Below are positions 7,845 to 15,119 of a stretch of DNA of 19,697 nucleotides, piece by piece (the stretch's first letter is position 1; each line of letters begins with the position of its first letter). Origin of the DNA: JBLIAZ01 sp047632015 (lineage in GTDB: Bacteria > Bacteroidota > Bacteroidia > Flavobacteriales_C > GCA-002722245); assembly GCA_047632015.1 (NCBI GenBank), contig JBLIBC010000017.1, forward strand, positions 1-19,697, written 5' to 3'. Both the position numbers and the translations under genes were made by a program. The notes below the pieces were generated by a model, which searched no databases, was not told the origin of the DNA, and saw nothing but the letters and a program-made list of their open reading frames with translations.

Positions 7845-7848
7845 GATG

Positions 7849-7881
7849 TAAATTTATTATAATTTTTACTCTATCCTCAAA
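7849..7881 (-). promoter_or_regulatory. Candidate folE promoter, leaderless arrangement
   Basis: On the minus strand TTTG (7881-7878) and TAAATTTA (7856-7849) are separated by 21 nt, close to the Bacteroidota -33/-7 arrangement. The -7 box has A in place of the final G. Only CATC lies between the box and the folE ATG, so the expected start of transcription falls on or beside the start codon. Confidence 0.5.
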
Positions 7882-7931
7882 CCCAACACTTATTTGGTTT
7901 TTGTCTTGTTCTTTTTCCTTTTATCAGCGTT

Positions 7932-7957
7932 AAAAAATAAAAACGTAGCTATGGCTA
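7932..7957 (-). terminator. Weak intrinsic terminator after PTPS gene
   Basis: Read on the minus strand, TAGC-CATA-GCTA forms a short 4-bp hairpin followed by CG and a T-rich tract. It lies about 60 nt after the PTPS stop. The stem is short, so this is tentative. The rest of the 175-bp gap before folE holds only the folE promoter candidate. Confidence 0.3.
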
Positions 7958-8019
7958 TGCTTGAATTTTTTGACTTGCTAAAAGTATAAAAAACTTCGTC
8001 AAAAATCCCTAATAACTAT

Positions 8020-8445
8020 TTAGCTTGAGGAGTTATGCCCGTAGTGTTCCACCACGTTATTTTCCGTTTCAACTAATTTAACACAATGCAACTCACATCC
8101 CAGTGCAGTGATGTCGGCTTCAATTTCGTTCCAAATCCCTACGGCTATGTTTTCCGCTGACGTAATTTGACCTTTCATGAAATCCACATCCAAATTCAAA
8201 TTTCGATGATCAACCTTTTCAATCACCTTCCGTTTTACAATTTTACTTAAGTCCTTCAAGTTAATCACAAAACCCGTTTCAGGATTTACATCTCCCTTAA
8301 CAGTAATGAATAATTCGTAGTTGTGTCCATGCCAATTTGGATTGGAGCATTTTCCGAAAACCTCTAAGTTTTTATCGTCTGACCAGTCTTTCCTAAAAAG
8401 CCTGTGTGCTGCGTTAAATCTTTCTCGTCTTACAATGTATGTCAT
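8020..8445 (-). CDS. 6-pyruvoyl-tetrahydropterin synthase / QueD family protein
   Basis: This 141-aa enzyme acts on dihydroneopterin triphosphate, the FolE product, making 6-pyruvoyl-tetrahydropterin (biopterin route) or 6-carboxy-tetrahydropterin (queuosine route). Zinc ligands are H14 (FNAAHRL), H39 and H41 (NWHGHNY). The catalytic set includes C33 in FGKCSNPN and D79-H80 in VDHRNLNLD, and E127 in KLVETENN should anchor the pterin. The FGKCxNPNxHGHNY and VDHRNLNLDV patterns resemble eukaryotic-type PTPS as much as QueD, so the product is undecided. It lies 13 bp after the CDP-alcohol phosphatidyltransferase gene on the same strand, presumably in one transcript. Confidence 0.93.
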   Translation of the reverse strand: MTYIVRRERFNAAHRLFRKDWSDDKNLEVFGKCSNPNWHGHNYELFITVKGDVNPETGFVINLKDLSKIVKRKVIEKVDHRNLNLDVDFMKGQITSAENIAVGIWNEIEADITALGCELHCVKLVETENNVVEHYGHNSSS

Positions 8446-8458
8446 GTTTTCTAGGCTG

Positions 8459-9232
8459 TTATTTGATCATAGTTTTCCTAATTAACAGGAGTACTACAAT
8501 CAAGAAGGAGTAAAATATAAAAAAAGGTAAGATGAACTCAATTAAACCGGTGGCTAGCATTATGGCAATGATTAATAATTGAAAGCCCAACCCGTATAAA
8601 GACACAAAAGTCATGAACCAACTAGGGATTTTTTTTACTTGCTGAGCCTTTGAATCAAGGGACAGTAAAATCCTGTCAAAACCACCGTAAAAAATAACGT
8701 ACAGTACAAAAAGGATGTTCACTGCGGTTTGATTTTCCCCGTGCAAAGCTTTTGGAAATGAATTCTCTTTAACCCGACTGGTAGTGTCCCCTCCTTCCTT
8801 GTTGTTTCGAACAATCAAGTAATAATAATTAAAAACTGTTCCTTGTAATTGCATGGCAAAAAAGGCCAGTAACATTAACTTCCAACTTCCGTCCTCGGTA
8901 ATGCTGTTGATGGTAAAAAGTAATATAAAGTTCAATATTAAGTCGAACACAGAATCCAAATACCTTCCGATGTAGGACGGCTTTCCTCGCAACCGAGCAA
9001 GTTCACCATCAGCTGCGTCAAGAATAGATTTTAAAATTAACAAGCCACCAGCCAGAATGAACTGACCTTGAAGCATAAAATAAGCAGCGTACAATCCCGC
9101 AATCATGAACAAAATAGTGACATGGACCGGAGTAAAACTTGTATTCAACAAGCTTTGGGCAATCCACTTAGCGGGGATTCTCCCATAATCTGAGACATCT
9201 AAAAACTTATTTTCTGGAGCCAGTTTGGACAT
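8459..9232 (-). CDS. CDP-alcohol phosphatidyltransferase family membrane protein
   Basis: Enzymes of this family transfer a phosphatidyl or phospho-alcohol group from a CDP-activated donor. The signature is complete: D72, D75, G76, A79, R80, G89, D93 and D97 in DAADGELARLRGK and YLDSVFD. The 257-aa protein has several hydrophobic segments (about 38-60, 100-120, 165-185, 205-250), placing it in the inner membrane. Its exact alcohol acceptor is unknown: it is longer than typical PgsA/PssA cores and lacks features tying it to serine, glycerol phosphate or inositol. The ATG follows a TACTTTTG box by 35 nt. It is the first gene of a pair with PTPS. Confidence 0.9.
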   Translation of the reverse strand: MSKLAPENKFLDVSDYGRIPAKWIAQSLLNTSFTPVHVTILFMIAGLYAAYFMLQGQFILAGGLLILKSILDAADGELARLRGKPSYIGRYLDSVFDLILNFILLFTINSITEDGSWKLMLLAFFAMQLQGTVFNYYYLIVRNNKEGGDTTSRVKENSFPKALHGENQTAVNILFVLYVIFYGGFDRILLSLDSKAQQVKKIPSWFMTFVSLYGLGFQLLIIAIMLATGLIEFILPFFIFYSFLIVVLLLIRKTMIK

Positions 9233-9267
9233 TTGGAACTAAAGTATGCAGAATATAATTGTTTCCA

Positions 9268-9275
9268 CAAAAGTA
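9268..9275 (-). promoter_or_regulatory. Candidate -7 promoter box for CDP-alcohol transferase gene
   Basis: TACTTTTG on the minus strand is a full match to TAnnTTTG. A TTTG lies 15 nt upstream within a small CCCC-AAA-GGGG palindrome at 9287-9299. Spacing is shorter than usual, so the box is the stronger part of the evidence. It predicts a leader of roughly 30 nt. Confidence 0.45.
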
Positions 9276-9330
9276 AGCCGCTCTAATCCCCAAAGGGGAG
9301 GTTGGTTGACGTGAAGTAGAAATTAGTATC

Positions 9331-9359
9331 AAAGAAAAATTTGCGAAAAGTTTTATCGC
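9331..9359 (-). terminator. Possible terminator after lipoprotein gene
   Basis: Minus-strand GCGA and TCGC flank a 9-nt loop and are followed by AAATTTTTCTTT. The stem is only 4 bp, but the position, about 50 nt after the lipoprotein stop and before the next promoter, is appropriate. Confidence 0.3.
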
Positions 9360-9410
9360 TAAAATACTTAAAGCAGACCAGTAATATCGAAGTCCACTTT
9401 CCCTGTTGTT

Positions 9411-9935
9411 TCAATCCAAAAATTGGTTCACACTATCCGGTTTTGAAGTCAATGCTTTGAAGTGATAAACCTCCTCTAAAAGCACTCCGCTTAGTCCTTC
9501 TCGAGTGGAAGAGGACATGATGAAAGTAGTGTCGTTCAAAATAGTTCCGCTCGTTTGATAGGAAGCTAAAAGTCCACCATCACGAATGTACCATTGATCA
9601 AAAAGGATGTTACTCCCTGTTGTTTGAAATATTCCCCAAAAAGTTTTTTCGGCCTTGGCGGATATGTCCCAAGAACCGCTGGTGTATTCCACCTCTCGAG
9701 CTGCTACATCCGCTACTAAAGGAGCTCCGCCATAAAGTAAAGTGCCGTCCCTGTATAACATGTAGCACAACGCTCTGTTTTCAGTGTCATTACTTATGGT
9801 CAAATAGTAATACCCATTTGTCCTCAAACTACCTATGTAATTTCCCTTAGGTGTGGTTAATTTAAGTTCCTCATCGTCCTCGCAGGAAGTGAATCCAATT
9901 AAAATTAAGAAAAAAAATAAAGTGATTAATTTCAT
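9411..9935 (-). CDS. Small lipoprotein with acidic export motif
   Basis: This 174-aa protein has a lipoprotein signal peptide: hydrophobic LITLFFFLILIG, then FTSC with the lipidated cysteine at C18. The next residues, EDDEE, resemble the acidic lipoprotein export signal that sends Bacteroidota lipoproteins to the outer face of the outer membrane. The remainder looks like a small beta-rich domain (GNYIGSLRTNGYYYLTIS, RREVEYTSGSW-like strands) with no catalytic motif I recognise. It lies 27 bp after the CPBP protease gene on the same strand, so it may share that transcript. A TACCTTTA box 8 nt before the ATG (9944-9951) may also give it its own promoter. Function unknown. Confidence 0.8.
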   Translation of the reverse strand: MKLITLFFFLILIGFTSCEDDEELKLTTPKGNYIGSLRTNGYYYLTISNDTENRALCYMLYRDGTLLYGGAPLVADVAAREVEYTSGSWDISAKAEKTFWGIFQTTGSNILFDQWYIRDGGLLASYQTSGTILNDTTFIMSSSTREGLSGVLLEEVYHFKALTSKPDSVNQFLD

Positions 9936-9962
9936 GAGCTGTGTAAAGGTAATAAACAGAGG

Positions 9963-10832
9963 TTAACTAATTAAGTTGCTTGATTCGTCATGCGATTCAT
10001 GTGCTTGAAACTGTCGATGTAACAACTTGATTAAAAGAACAATCGATACCACACCAACTACCATCATCAAACCTGAGACGAAGGGTTCATTTAAGGTTTT
10101 CATCCAAGATTCTTGCTTGCCTCCACTAACTGCTACAAGCACAAATGCCACTAAATTATTTGTGAAATGAATAATCATCCCAGGAAGCAATGATTTTGTT
10201 TTTACATAAAGCCAACCAATTAAAATTCCGATTAATATTCCAGCAATTCCTTGCCACGGATTCAAGTGAACTAAGCCAAAGATTAATGCCGACCAAATGA
10301 TCGATTTTTTTGCAGAATAATTCTTTAAAAAACCTTGCAACAAGACTCCTCTGAATAACATTTCTTCAAAAATTGGTGCCAAGATTACAATAGTTAAAAA
10401 GGAAAATACATCAGTTCTTTGCATGCTTTCAAACATTTTCTCAAAGAACTCAGGCATTGGAATCAATGAAACAATTGGATCTATCACCACAACACATGCA
10501 AGGGTCAACAACACAACATAAACGTATACAGCAATTGGCGACTTTTTAAATGACCATTTTAAAGTCCACTTTCCTTCTTTGGCAATTTTCCTTTTCGCGA
10601 TGTAAATAACCCACCAAAAGGATGCGCCATAGGAGATAAACAATCCAATTGACAAGTATATCGGACCTTGAAAAACATCAGGTATCAAAGTGAACACTAT
10701 GTACGGAACACTGGTGACGGCAGACAACAACAGCAGCAGCAACATCAATTTAACGGACTGTTTTACTGTTGGATAATGACTTCCATTGTCATCCACTATC
10801 ACTTTATCCTGAATCACTTCTTGCTCCATCAT
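9963..10832 (-). CDS. CPBP-family intramembrane glutamic protease
   Basis: A 289-aa polytopic membrane protein with the CPBP (Abi/Rce1-like) motifs: E156-E157 and R161 in FEEMLFRG, H189 in FGLVHLNPWQG and H222 with N225/N226 in IHFTNN. These form the conserved active site of glutamic intramembrane proteases. Hydrophobic segments occur at about 28-50, 57-78, 102-125, 142-155, 178-210, 217-236 and near 250-270, after a 27-residue polar N-terminus. The start is MM; either ATG could be used. Family members trim prenylated or bacteriocin-like peptides, or act as immunity or membrane-quality factors, and the substrate here is unknown. It follows mutS by 55 bp on the same strand, a likely shared transcript without an obvious functional link. 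Confidence 0.9.
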   Translation of the reverse strand: MMEQEVIQDKVIVDDNGSHYPTVKQSVKLMLLLLLLSAVTSVPYIVFTLIPDVFQGPIYLSIGLFISYGASFWWVIYIAKRKIAKEGKWTLKWSFKKSPIAVYVYVVLLTLACVVVIDPIVSLIPMPEFFEKMFESMQRTDVFSFLTIVILAPIFEEMLFRGVLLQGFLKNYSAKKSIIWSALIFGLVHLNPWQGIAGILIGILIGWLYVKTKSLLPGMIIHFTNNLVAFVLVAVSGGKQESWMKTLNEPFVSGLMMVVGVVSIVLLIKLLHRQFQAHESHDESSNLIS

Positions 10833-10887
10833 AATGTCTAATTCAAACTTTCCAAGCTCCTTATAATTAACACAGGGGGATGGGGGC

Positions 10888-13521
10888 TTATTTTTTTGGT
10901 TTCAACAACCTCTTAATTTCATTCAGCTTCATCAAGGCATCTATTGGTGTCAATTGGTTGACGTCAAGTTCCAATATTTCGTCTTTGATTTGTTCCAATA
11001 AAGGGTCATCCATTTGGAAAAAGCTTAATTGCATATCGTTCACCACGGAACTATTTTTGGATGACTTACCTGACCCTTCCGATTTTTTAGTATTTTTCTC
11101 AAGTTCTGCTAGTATCTTTTCCGCTCTGCTTACCACTGTTTTTGGCATTCCAGCAAGTTTGGCCACGTATATACCAAAGGAGTGTTCGCTTCCACCTGGA
11201 ACCAATTTCCTCATAAAAATTACCTTCCCTTTGCTTTCCTTTACTGAAACATTAAAGTTCTTGATCCTACTAAATTCCTTGGTCATCTCATTCAACTCGT
11301 GATAATGAGTAGCAAATAATGTTTTCGCTTTGGACAACGGATATTCATGCAAATATTCCGCAATTGCCCATGCAATGGAAACACCATCGTATGTGGATGT
11401 GCCGCGTCCAATTTCATCCAATAAAATTAAACTACGCTCTGACAAGTTATTTAATATGTTGGAGGTTTCATTCATTTCAACCATGAAAGTAGACTCTCCT
11501 GTTGAAATGTTATCCGAGGCTCCAACCCTTGTAAACACCTTGTCCACAATTCCAATTTCGGCTGACGCTGCTGGTACATAACATCCAATTTGAGCCATGA
11601 TAGCAATAAGTGCTGTTTGCCTTAATAAAGCCGATTTACCGGACATGTTTGGTCCAGTAATCATGATGATTTGTTGCTCATCGTGATTCAGTTCCAAAGA
11701 ATTACTGATGTAAGGCATTCCGGCAGGTAAATTTTGTTCAATCACTGGATGACGACCTTCCACTACATTCAACACCAAGCTATCATTCACAACCGGACAG
11801 CAATAATTGTATTCATAAGACACCGATCCAAAGGAGTTCAGCACATCAATTTCGGCAATCAATTTAGCGTTGTGCTGTAAATCGTCAATGAAGCCACACA
11901 AATCAGCCAACACTTTTTGATATATCTTGGCCTCTATTTGAGCAATTTTACCTTCCGCTTCTAATATTTTAGTTTCAAACTCTTTAAGTTCTTCAGTAAT
12001 GTATCTTTCGGCATTGACAAGGGTTTGCTTCCTAATCCACTCTTCAGGAACCTTGTCCTTGTGCGCGTTTCTGATTTCAATGTAGTATCCGAAAACGTTA
12101 TTAAAAGCAATTTTCAACGAAGGAATTCCTGTCGCTTCACTTTCGCGTTTTTGTAGTGCTAACAAGTGATCTTTTCCGCTGGTTGACAATTGTCGGTATT
12201 CATCCAATTGAACATCCACACCATCAGCAATCAATTGTCCCTTGCCAATAACTGCTGGAGCGTCGTGGTAAATGTGTTTTATAATTAACCTTTGTACTTC
12301 CGAGCAATCCTTCATGCTCACAAAGTGTTTTTTTAACACCTTGTTACTTGACAACAGTGTTTTAATTTCGGCCTCTTTTTCAATGGATTTACTCAATTGA
12401 AGCAATTGTCTTGGGCTCACTTTTCCAACGGCAATTTTGGATAAAATTCGTTCTACATCACAAAATCCGTTTAATATTTCACTGAGCTCTCCACTTAAAT
12501 CCGACCCCAATAACTCCCCCACTTTTGCTTGACGGTTTTTAATCAAGTCCACGTTAACAAGTGGCATCAATAAAAACTTCCTGAGCATCCTGCCACCCAT
12601 TGCGGTTTCAGTTTGATCAATCACGGATAACAAAGTCGAGGCGTCCGAGTGTTCTGAATGCACCAGCTCCAAGCTTTTAATCGTGAAATAATCCATCCAT
12701 AAAAAATCACCTTCTTCAATTCGAGCTATTCCTCGGATGTGACTCACGTTGTTGTTATGTGTAGCTGATAAATAATGAATGGCTACTCCAGCCGCTTGAC
12801 TAGCCAAAGGCATCTTGTCAATTCCAAAACCTTTTAAAGATTTTATACCAAAAAAGTCATGTAATTTTTCCGAAGTATAATCACTTGAATAAGCCCATTC
12901 GTCAATTCCGTAAGTGTAAAAATTACCTTCAAAAATTTCCGAAAATTGCTTGTAAGTGCTTTTGTTAAACAGGATTTCGTTGGCCTGAAAATTCATCAAC
13001 AATTTATTGATGTACGCATGGTTTCCCTCCGCCACTTGAAACTCACCAGTGGACACATCCAAAAAGGCAACACCAGCTTTATTTTTGTCAAAACTAACAG
13101 CAGCTAAATAGTTGTTTTCCTTTTGTTGAAGCACCTGGTCACTGATGGCAACACCAGGAGTAATTAATTCAGTTACTCCTCTTTTTACAATGTTTTTTGT
13201 CAGTTTTGGATTTTCTAATTGATCACAAACAGCTACTCTTTGTCCAGCCTTTACCAACTTGGGTAAATAGGTGTCTAGTGAGTGATGTGGAAAACCAGCA
13301 AGTGCTACATGAGAAGCCGTACCATTAGCTCTTTTTGTAAGTACAATCCCTAATATTTTTGATGCTTTTTCGGCATCGGTGTCAAATGTTTCGTAAAAAT
13401 CTCCCACCCTAAACAACAACATTGCATCAGGATATTTCCTTTTGATATCGTTGTACTGCTTCATTAACGGCGTTTCTGCAGGCTTTTGCCTTGGAGCCGT
13501 TTTTACACTTTTTTTAGCCAT
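10888..13521 (-). CDS. mutS: DNA mismatch repair protein MutS
   Basis: This 877-aa ATPase recognises mismatches and starts methyl-independent repair with MutL. Mismatch-binding F42-Y43-E44 lies in VGDFYETF near the N-terminus. The connector, lever and clamp regions follow through about 570. The ABC-type ATPase shows Walker A GPNMSGKS (623-630), the signature STGEST region near 673-678, Walker B DEIGRGTST (702-710) and the ATHYHEL loop (738-743). A lysine-rich linker near 780-800 precedes the C-terminal dimerisation tail ending LLKPKK. Length and order are normal for MutS1. A TACATTTA box (13563-13556 on this strand) about 34 nt upstream may be its promoter, divergent from the acyltransferase genes. 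Confidence 0.98.
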   Translation of the reverse strand: MAKKSVKTAPRQKPAETPLMKQYNDIKRKYPDAMLLFRVGDFYETFDTDAEKASKILGIVLTKRANGTASHVALAGFPHHSLDTYLPKLVKAGQRVAVCDQLENPKLTKNIVKRGVTELITPGVAISDQVLQQKENNYLAAVSFDKNKAGVAFLDVSTGEFQVAEGNHAYINKLLMNFQANEILFNKSTYKQFSEIFEGNFYTYGIDEWAYSSDYTSEKLHDFFGIKSLKGFGIDKMPLASQAAGVAIHYLSATHNNNVSHIRGIARIEEGDFLWMDYFTIKSLELVHSEHSDASTLLSVIDQTETAMGGRMLRKFLLMPLVNVDLIKNRQAKVGELLGSDLSGELSEILNGFCDVERILSKIAVGKVSPRQLLQLSKSIEKEAEIKTLLSSNKVLKKHFVSMKDCSEVQRLIIKHIYHDAPAVIGKGQLIADGVDVQLDEYRQLSTSGKDHLLALQKRESEATGIPSLKIAFNNVFGYYIEIRNAHKDKVPEEWIRKQTLVNAERYITEELKEFETKILEAEGKIAQIEAKIYQKVLADLCGFIDDLQHNAKLIAEIDVLNSFGSVSYEYNYCCPVVNDSLVLNVVEGRHPVIEQNLPAGMPYISNSLELNHDEQQIIMITGPNMSGKSALLRQTALIAIMAQIGCYVPAASAEIGIVDKVFTRVGASDNISTGESTFMVEMNETSNILNNLSERSLILLDEIGRGTSTYDGVSIAWAIAEYLHEYPLSKAKTLFATHYHELNEMTKEFSRIKNFNVSVKESKGKVIFMRKLVPGGSEHSFGIYVAKLAGMPKTVVSRAEKILAELEKNTKKSEGSGKSSKNSSVVNDMQLSFFQMDDPLLEQIKDEILELDVNQLTPIDALMKLNEIKRLLKPKK

Positions 13522-13555
13522 GCTTGTGCATTAAATCTTATTAATTAACTGGTGG

Positions 13556-13563
13556 TAAATGTA
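13556..13563 (-). promoter_or_regulatory. Weak -7 box candidate for mutS
   Basis: TACATTTA on the minus strand is one mismatch from TAnnTTTG and lies about 34 nt before the mutS ATG. No clear -33 element is present. On the other strand GATATTTG at 13648-13655 is a similarly weak candidate for the acyltransferase gene. Between them CGAGGA (13582) and TCCTCG (13632) are inverted copies 44 nt apart. Confidence 0.28.
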
Positions 13564-13678
13564 ATAAAGTCACTGCCGTAACGAGGATAAATTCCTTCAG
13601 AGATATTCACAAGTTTTAAAGAGTGATCTATTCCTCGAAAAAGTTTAGATATTTGCACAGACGCATTTGAAAAACAGT

Positions 13679-15112
13679 ATGATATTTAATTCTATAGATT
13701 TTGCAATTTTCTTCCCTATCGTCTTTTTTACCTATTGGATTCTTTTTAAGAAAAATGTAGTAGCCAGAAACCTGTTTTTAATCGGAACAAGTTACCTGTT
13801 TTATGGTTGGTGGGATTGGCGTTTTTTACTGCTGATAATATTGAGTTCAGTTGTTGATTTTTTAGTTGGAAAAAAAATACATCAGCACGAAAACCAAAAA
13901 GTACGAAAAAGGTGGTTATTGGTGAGTTTAACAATCAACTTAGGGTTGCTAGGGTTTTTCAAATATTTCAATTTTTTCATTGATAGTTTCGTTGATTCTT
14001 TTTCCTTTTTTGGAGCAACTTTCGACGGATTTAGTCTGAAAATAATACTACCTGTTGGCATCAGCTTTTACACTTTTCAGACCTTGAGTTATACATTAGA
14101 TATTTATTATAAACGTCTAAAACCGACCAAAGATATTTTTGCATTTTTCGCCTTTGTTTCTTTTTTCCCACAGCTAGTTGCTGGTCCAATTGAACGAGCG
14201 AAAAAACTACTGCCTCAGTTTTCATCTATTCAGTCCGTGAACTACAACGCGATACGAAGTGGTCTGCTCTTAATGATGTGGGGATTCTTTAAAAAGATTG
14301 TCATTTCGGATCGGTTAGCAATATTTGTAAACAACGTTTATGGGGATGCGCATAATGCTGACGGCATCACTGCTGCGGTGGCAATGTTGTTTTTTGCTTT
14401 TCAATTGTATTTAGATTTTTCAGCCTATTCAGACATTGCAATTGGCGCTGCTCGTACCCTTGGATTTGACTTGTCAACCAATTTCAAAAGACCCTATTTA
14501 GCCAAATCATTTTCTGATTTTTGGAAACGCTGGCACATCAGCTTAAGTGAATGGTTTAGGGACTACGTTTATATTCCTTTGGGAGGAAATCAAGTCAGTA
14601 AATTCAAGGTGACAAGGAACATTTTAATCGTGTTTCTATTAAGTGGGTTATGGCATGGGGCTTCTTGGAACTTTGTGATTTGGGGAGGAATTAATGCTGT
14701 TTTTATATTGTTGTTTGACCGGTTTTTGTCAAATAAAAACAACAAGATATTGCCACGCATTTTAATTTCTGTTTTTGTTTTTTCAACGTGGTCGCTGTCC
14801 TTGGTGTTTTTCCGCGCCGAATCATTTGGTGAGGCAATAAGCATGTACGGAAACTTAGTTACCCCTAGTAAACAATTATTGTATGAACATGGATTAAACT
14901 CATTAGAATTCTCCTTCACTATTAAACTTCTAGGGCTGTATGTTGTGTTTGAATTGTTCCTCGAAAAATTCAAGAATTTATACTCTTGGTTTGTAGGCCG
15001 GCATTTTATTATTAGATGGTTTGTTTATTTGTTGACAGTCGCATTTATTCTTCTTTTCGGCAGTTATGGTGTAGGATTAAACGATAATAATTTTATTTAC
15101 TTTCAATTTTAG
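13679..15112 (+). CDS. MBOAT-family membrane O-acyltransferase (AlgI/DltB-like)
   Basis: A 477-aa polytopic inner-membrane protein of the MBOAT family, which passes acyl (usually acetyl) groups across the membrane to extracellular glycans. It has the family start MIFNSIDFAIFFPIVF, the LPVGISFYTFQTLSY core, H286 in FWKRWHISLSEWFRDYVYIPLGG, and the catalytic H326 in SGLWHGASWNF. About ten to twelve hydrophobic segments run through its length. The frame extends upstream to a TTG at 13667, but the ATG at 13679 fits the family N-terminus and is chosen. It sits 7 bp before the SGNH-like gene, the usual two-component arrangement in which the partner completes transfer on the periplasmic side. The glycan target is not revealed here, since no polysaccharide biosynthesis genes are nearby. 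Confidence 0.95.
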   Translation: MIFNSIDFAIFFPIVFFTYWILFKKNVVARNLFLIGTSYLFYGWWDWRFLLLIILSSVVDFLVGKKIHQHENQKVRKRWLLVSLTINLGLLGFFKYFNFFIDSFVDSFSFFGATFDGFSLKIILPVGISFYTFQTLSYTLDIYYKRLKPTKDIFAFFAFVSFFPQLVAGPIERAKKLLPQFSSIQSVNYNAIRSGLLLMMWGFFKKIVISDRLAIFVNNVYGDAHNADGITAAVAMLFFAFQLYLDFSAYSDIAIGAARTLGFDLSTNFKRPYLAKSFSDFWKRWHISLSEWFRDYVYIPLGGNQVSKFKVTRNILIVFLLSGLWHGASWNFVIWGGINAVFILLFDRFLSNKNNKILPRILISVFVFSTWSLSLVFFRAESFGEAISMYGNLVTPSKQLLYEHGLNSLEFSFTIKLLGLYVVFELFLEKFKNLYSWFVGRHFIIRWFVYLLTVAFILLFGSYGVGLNDNNFIYFQF

Positions 15113-15119
15113 ACACATT

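Noticed and set aside
7845..8019. preQ1 or other riboswitch between the PTPS and folE genes
   Set aside because: The folE promoter box is 4 nt from the start codon, leaving no leader for a riboswitch, and no aptamer-like structure is visible.
9963..10832. Phage-defence role for the CPBP (Abi) protein
   Set aside because: Neighbours are housekeeping (mutS) and a lipoprotein, with no toxin, nuclease or mobile genes, so a defence island is not supported.
10880..11302. 140-codon + strand open frame inside mutS
   Set aside because: Antisense shadow of mutS: low-complexity Ser/Phe/Leu-rich translation and no recognisable domain, while the mutS frame is fully conserved.
14590..14973. 127-codon antisense frame in the MBOAT gene
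   Set aside because: The + strand carries the conserved MBOAT active-site segments; the antisense product is Asn/Thr/Ser-rich without motifs.
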